Of a DNA stretch of 10,936 bases, positions 7,611 to 10,936 are shown in pieces. The stretch comes from Brachionus koreanus (Eukaryota > Rotifera > Eurotatoria > Ploima > Brachionidae). The first letter of the stretch is position 1; the number at the start of each line of letters is the position of its first letter. The position numbers and the translations under genes were made by a program. The notes below the pieces were generated by a model. The model made no database searches, was not told the DNA's origin, and worked only from the letters and a program-made list of their open reading frames with translations. Location: assembly GCA_016987375.1 (NCBI GenBank), contig PJRA01000313.1:3771059-3781994 (forward strand), read 5' to 3'.

Positions 7611-8172
7611 AAAAGCTTGAATAAGTTAGTGCATTTAACTTCATGTTATTAAATATAAGTATTGTTTCTCAAAGCTACAGGCTTGAACAGCAATGAGGAA
7701 CTAACACTAAAATAAATAGCTGATAAATTCACAATTAAAACGTAAAAAAAAAATTGGTTACTTTAATTAAATAAAGACAAATTACATTGTAGCTAAACAT
7801 GTTCAAAGGATCTACCAAACATAGGTTGAAAATAAGAAGCATGATTATTAAGCATTTAAAAGTAAAGTAATTGACTATTTACAATTACTAAGATTTTACA
7901 AAATCTGGCTATTGTTTTAATTTTAATACTAATTTTTACTTATTTAACTGTAATTGAGTCATTAGCAAGCTTTGAGTTTGTTGCTTTATACAATCAAAAA
8001 ATGTAAGATTCATTGCAAATAGTGAAGAAAATGTTGAAGCTAAAAATATTTTGGTTCAGCCAACATATATTATATTAGCTCAACTATGCATGATGATGTT
8101 GCTGAATTGTTTGAGTTAATATTTAAAAAAAAAATAATGGTATAGATGAATCCCATTAACCTCATTTTTGTC
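7611..8172. other. AT-rich stretch with an imperfect inverted repeat
   Basis: No gene recognised. The only structure is an imperfect inverted repeat at 8044-8124. AAATATT at 8044-8050 pairs with AATATTT at 8118-8124, and TTCAGCCAACAT at 8055-8066 pairs with ATGTTGCTGAA at 8096-8106, leaving a one-base bulge and unequal spacing between the arms. Confidence 0.5.
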
Positions 8173-8209
8173 ATGTATCCTCGGATACATAATGTATCTC
8201 GGGATACAA
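8173..8209. repeat. Two tandem copies of an 18-bp palindromic unit
   Basis: ATGTATCCTCGGATACAT (8173-8190) is an 8-bp inverted repeat around TC. The next copy starts at 8192 (ATGTATCTCGGGATACAA), one base after the first ends. A third copy lies at 9909-9926 beyond the pogo element, so the transposon appears to have landed within or beside a group of these units. Confidence 0.7.
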
Positions 8210-8213
8210 AATA

Positions 8214-8236
8214 CAGTCAATCCTCCGTATAACGAG
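8214..8236 (+). repeat. Left terminal inverted repeat of the pogo-like element
   Basis: Begins CAGTCAATCC and ends ATAACGAG; it matches the reverse complement of 9840-9862 except at the first base and two central positions. Further ATAACGAG motifs follow at about 8243 and 8262 and again near 8330-8350. Confidence 0.85.
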
Positions 8237-8486
8237 ACCCTATATAACGAGAAACCCTTAATAACGAGCAACTTGGCTAGAACCGATTACGAGCTATAGA
8301 AAAAGATATAAAAATTAATTCGATATAACGAGTTTCGATATAACGAAAACTTCCTATAACTAGCTTGAACAAAAGAAATTTTTTCACACTTTTTATATAA
8401 AAAAAATAAAAATAAAACAATTAACTTATCTTCATGAATAACTATAAATCACCAGAAAACATTTCCTATCTAATTGTTTATAAAAA

Positions 8487-9698
8487 ATGTCCAATCTTAA
8501 TCAAAAAAAAAGAAAGTGTATTTCACTTTAAACAAAAGTTGAAATAATAAAAAAACATTGCGAACAAAAAATCGTTACTTCAATTCTCGCAAAAGAGTAT
8601 AGCGTCAACACATCGACCATTTCGACAATTTTCTCTTCTAATGAAAAAATTTTAGAGCACTTTGAGAAGAACTTGTGCGGTCCAGAAAAAAAAAGAATCA
8701 AATTATCGAGTTTCGATGATGTCGATAAAGCCGTTTTGTTTTGGTTCGAACAAGTTCAAAAGTATAGCAACGTAACTGTGAGTGGAATCGAAATTCAACT
8801 ATAAGCCTTAAAGTATGCGACAATGTTAGGCAATCGAGATTTTAAGGCAAGTAATGGATGGCTTTGTAAATTCAAACAAATCTACCAGTTTATTATCGGC
8901 ACAATCAAAAATCATGGATGGATGCTTCGATTTTCAAAGAATGGTTATTAAAATGGAACAATCAACTGAAAGCCTACAATCGAAAAGTCTTGTTTTTTTT
9001 TAGACAATTTTAGTGGTCATAAGTTTAATGAGTTGTGTCAGAACATTAAAATTGTGTTTTTTCCAGCCAACTGTACATCGGTTTTACAGCCATTGGACCA
9101 GGGTGTTATTCAGTCGTTCAAAGTCAAGTATCGCACAGATATTGCCAAGGAAAAAACAAAATGCAATCGAGTATGATTCAGAAATGTCCAAAATAGATAT
9201 TTTCTCGGCAATTTATAAAATCAAACGTGCAAGTGATGGTGTTTCGGCATTAACAATCCAAAGATTTTTTCGAAAAGCTGGTTTCAAGGGCGATTTTTAA
9301 TTTGGTGATTCATTGAGTGGATGTGAAGAAAACGACGAATTTAATGATATATCTTCGTTTGAAAAAAAGTTTAACTTTGACAAATATGCTTATGTATCAA
9401 TCGACTCAAATTTCACTGCACGCGGCTTATTATCAGATGTTAAGATCATCAGTTCAGTTAACAATACAGCTCAAAATGGTGACAGTGATTCTGATGTCGA
9501 AGAAATCGAAAAACCTAAAAAACCTGTTATAAGCTCAAAAGAAGCTATCGATAAAATTAATGATTTAAAGGATTTTTTTTGAATAAAAACCAAGATTTCT
9601 CGAAAAAAGTTGATTTTTTGTTTAGTATTGAAAATGTTGTGATTGAAAAATCTAATACCAAATAAACATCTATTGAAGATTTTGTAAAAAAACAATAA
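8487..9698 (+). pseudogene. pogo/Tigger-like transposase, broken
   Basis: A degraded DDE transposase of the CENP-B/Tigger/pogo type that once cut and pasted this element. Frame 0 starts at the ATG at 8487. It holds a pipsqueak-type helix-turn-helix (KVEIIKKHCEQK to VNTSTISTIF, about 8532-8660), then a CENP-B-type DNA-binding domain ending in FKASNGWLCKFK (about 8712-8876). Frame 2 resumes with LPVYYRHNQKSWMDASIFKE from 8882, and frame 0 again gives LDNFSGH (second catalytic Asp at 9003-9005) and [14 protein letters not shown] (third Asp at 9096-9098). Frame 1 gives TIQRFFRKAGFKGDF and an acidic tail. The region with the first catalytic Asp is missing at a deletion near 8876-8882. Stops lie at 8529, 8802, 9174, 9298 and 9663; an extra T near 8993-9001 and one lost T near 9573-9580 shift the frame. 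The original end was probably the TAA at 9696-9698. Confidence 0.9.
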
Positions 9699-9839
9699 TT
9701 TTGTATTTTTTTTCCTTTTTTATTTATTTTTTTACCAATAAACATTTTGAAAAAAAAAATTTTTTTGCCCATTTTTTTCAATGCAATTTCGATATAACGA
9801 GTTTATAAATAACGAGCAACGAAATTTCCGCCCAACTTG

Positions 9840-9862
9840 CTCGTTATATCGAGGATTGACTA
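9840..9862 (-). repeat. Right terminal inverted repeat of the pogo-like element
   Basis: Reads CTCGTTATATCGAGGATTGA then CTA on the plus strand and mirrors the left end. The subterminal TATAACGAG, AACGAGCAA and AACTTGCTCG motifs just inside (9790-9845) also correspond to the left subterminal block. Confidence 0.85.
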
Positions 9863-9908
9863 TATGTATTTTATGAATCAAAAAAATACAAATTTTTTTT
9901 TTGTATAT

Positions 9909-9926
9909 ATGTATCTCAGGATACAT
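9909..9926. repeat. Third copy of the 18-bp palindromic unit
   Basis: ATGTATCTCAGGATACAT has 7-bp arms around a TCAG centre. It differs from the second copy at 8192 at two positions, and lies 46 bp beyond the right end of the pogo-like element. Confidence 0.7.
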
Positions 9927-9937
9927 ATAAGGATATA

Positions 9938-10936
9938 TAGTCAACTTAAGTTCAGGGCTTTTTCCAAATATAAAGGTGCTTCTACTACAAACAAACAAGA
10001 GCTGAAATCTAAATTCAATAAGCAGACGAGAAAAGTTAAAGCATTGGTTAAGTTAGCTCATAAACTCTATGAAAAAGCAATAATCGATAATTGAAAATCG
10101 AATCCAAAGCTATTATACTCTTATGTAAATAGTAAGAAAAATTTCAAGTGTAAAATCCGATCACTTACTGACAAATTTGGAAATCATTTGGTCAAAGGCA
10201 ACGATATTGCAAAATGTCTAAATGACCATTTTTTAGTTCATTTAGAGCAGATGATGCATTAAATAGTGAACCAGAGTTTCTTTTGAGAACTCCAGTTGAT
10301 TGTATATTAAATCCCGATTTGATCTTCAGTCCATCTGCAAAAAAAAAGAGGCTTGATGAGCTAGACAAAAACAAATCAATAGGGACCGATGGCATTCATC
10401 CATATGTACTCAGAGAGTGTAGTGATGCATTATGTGAACCGTTGTCTTTGTTGTTTTAAACTTTCGTACGTGTCGTGTATGGTACCAGCGTGTTGGAAGA
10501 GAGCAAATGTTACTCCAGTCTACAGGAAGAAAGGGGGTAAAACAAATCCTGAAAACTACCGTCCTATATCGCTACTTTCAATATTAATAAAAATAATGGA
10601 AAAGCTAATAAGAGATGAAATGGTAATGCATTTATCGGAACACAAATTACTGTCTGTTCATCAACATGTATTTATGCATGCTGTGTAACCTGTAACCCTG
10701 TGTAATCCTGTGTAACCAATTTGTTAGAAACTTTAGATATCATCAATGAGGCCCTGAATAGAGGATTCAGTGCTGTGATACTATTTTTTGATTTCTCGAA
10801 GGCGTTTGATCGCGTTTCCCATAAGCTACTAAAGATCAAGTTAAATAGCTATGGATTTACCGGTAAGCTTTTGGCATATCTCGAAAATTTTCTACAAAAT
10901 AGGAAACAGAGAGTTGTAATAGGTCAGTATGAATCT
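9938..10936 (+). pseudogene. CR1/Jockey-like non-LTR retrotransposon ORF2, 5'-truncated and broken, runs off the window
   Basis: The first piece (frame 0 to the TGA at 10092) gives TRKVKALVKLAHKLYEKAI, then SNPKLLYSYVNSKKNFKCKI and DIAKCLNDHF. Frame 2 (10235-10456) gives KNKSIGTDGIHPYVLRECSD, the start of the reverse transcriptase domain. Frame 0 (about 10443-10685) gives VPACWKRANVTPVYRKKG and ENYRPISLLSILIKIMEKLI, both core RT motifs. Frame 2 (10709-10936) gives LFFDFSKAFDRVSHKLL, which holds the first catalytic Asp (10790-10792), and is still open at the window edge. The domain order is that of CR1/Jockey-clade ORF2 proteins, which copy element RNA at a nicked target. The endonuclease part is absent, as in typical 5'-truncated insertions. 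Frame changes near 10230, 10450 and 10681-10717 and stops at 10092, 10457 and 10686 disable it. The 5' limit is approximate. Confidence 0.9.
10681..10717 (+). repeat. Short tandem repeat of CTGTGTAACC inside the RT domain
   Basis: Four imperfect units follow each other: CTGTGTAACC, TGTAACC, CTGTGTAATC and CTGTGTAACC. They sit between the codons for HQHVF and for CVTNLLETLD, where related reverse transcriptases have only a few residues (QHGF then roughly GRSC). The extra units add a stop and shift the frame. Confidence 0.8.

Larger units (their letters stand above)
8214..9862 (+). mobile_element. pogo/Tigger-like DNA transposon, complete ends, defective interior (copy 2)
   Basis: The left end CAGTCAATCCTC at 8214 and the right end, GAGGATTGACTA ending at 9862, form terminal inverted repeats. 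They continue to about 23 bp as CAGTCAATCCTCCGTATAAC against TAGTCAATCCTCGATATAAC plus GAG. A TA dinucleotide flanks each side (8212-8213 and 9863-9864), the target duplication expected for the pogo/Tc1-mariner superfamily. Both ends carry repeated ATAACGAG-type motifs, probable transposase-binding sites. The element is 1649 bp. An intact relative should be a few hundred bases longer, because the transposase has an internal deletion. It shares the transposase strand with copy 1 at 1121-1371. Confidence 0.92.

Noticed and set aside
9317..9781. Several 71-74 codon frames on both strands
   Set aside because: They are other-frame readings of the pogo transposase C-terminal region and its A/T-rich 3' end; they consist largely of Lys, Phe and Ile from homopolymer runs.
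9837..9940. LINE protein starting at the first ATG of its open frame (9837)
   Set aside because: That part of the frame covers the pogo right end and the palindromic unit; LINE-like residues only begin near 9940.
9937..9945. TATAGTCAAC as another pogo terminal repeat
   Set aside because: Only about seven bases match, with no ATAACGAG motif following and no transposon sequence attached.
9732..9998. Minus-strand frame of 88 codons across the pogo right end
   Set aside because: It runs across the transposon boundary, terminal repeat and palindromic unit, so it cannot be one ancestral gene.
10192..10395. Minus-strand frame of 67 codons
   Set aside because: Antisense to the plus-strand LINE segment that reads into the RT domain (KNKSIGTDGIHPYVL); it has no features of its own.

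Overview
This is strongly AT-rich eukaryotic DNA, about three quarters A+T by eye, and almost certainly from an invertebrate animal. It holds one intron-bearing gene of the animal-specific DEG/ENaC channel superfamily. Around it lie decayed class I and class II transposons: a Ty3-like gag piece, non-LTR retrotransposons and pogo/Tigger elements. The base composition, the neuropeptide/acid-gated type of DEG/ENaC and the transposon mix would suit a rotifer or another small spiralian, but nothing in the window proves the taxon. I see no rRNA, tRNA, CRISPR array or bacterial operon structure.

Layout. 1-516: AT-rich, no gene. 517-1080 (-): Ty3/gypsy-like gag fragment whose frame runs through a perfect 24-bp palindrome. 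1121-1371 (+): truncated 3' piece of a pogo/Tigger element. 1372-1884 (+): broken frames resembling an IS630/Tc1-mariner DNA-binding region. 1885-2686: empty. 2687-2799: a 95-bp MITE-like element flanked by 9-bp direct repeats. 3086-3487: a copy of the DEG/ENaC 3' tail and a minus-strand LINE relic. 3732-6175 (-): the DEG/ENaC gene, two coding exons around a 719-bp intron, 574 codons after splicing. 6176-7226: empty. 7227-7610 (-): unrecognised 127-codon ORF with a hydrophobic stretch. 7611-8172: empty apart from an imperfect inverted repeat. 8173-8209 and 9909-9926: three copies of an 18-bp palindromic unit on either side of a pogo/Tigger element (8214-9862, TA target duplication). About 9940 to the window end (+): 5'-truncated non-LTR retrotransposon, broken by stops and frameshifts, running off the edge inside its reverse transcriptase.

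How it fits together. The only gene that looks intact is the ion channel. Its exon 1 supplies the cytoplasmic N-terminus, the His-Gly gating motif and the start of TM1. Exon 2 supplies the rest of TM1, the Cys-rich ectodomain and the pore-forming TM2. The exon phases join exactly (1 nt + 2 nt). Its intron carries opposed clusters of a 7-bp motif that look like the ends of a small DNA transposon.

Everything else is mostly transposon debris in nested layers. The two pogo copies are nearly identical where they overlap, but they carry different damage, so this family moved fairly recently and comparing copies shows where one lost its frame. I did not find a clearly new biological system. The most novel-looking items are the 95-bp MITE, the intronic motif-cluster element, the 18-bp palindromic units split by the pogo insertion, and a furin-like site in a Ser/Thr/Pro-rich ectodomain insert of the channel.
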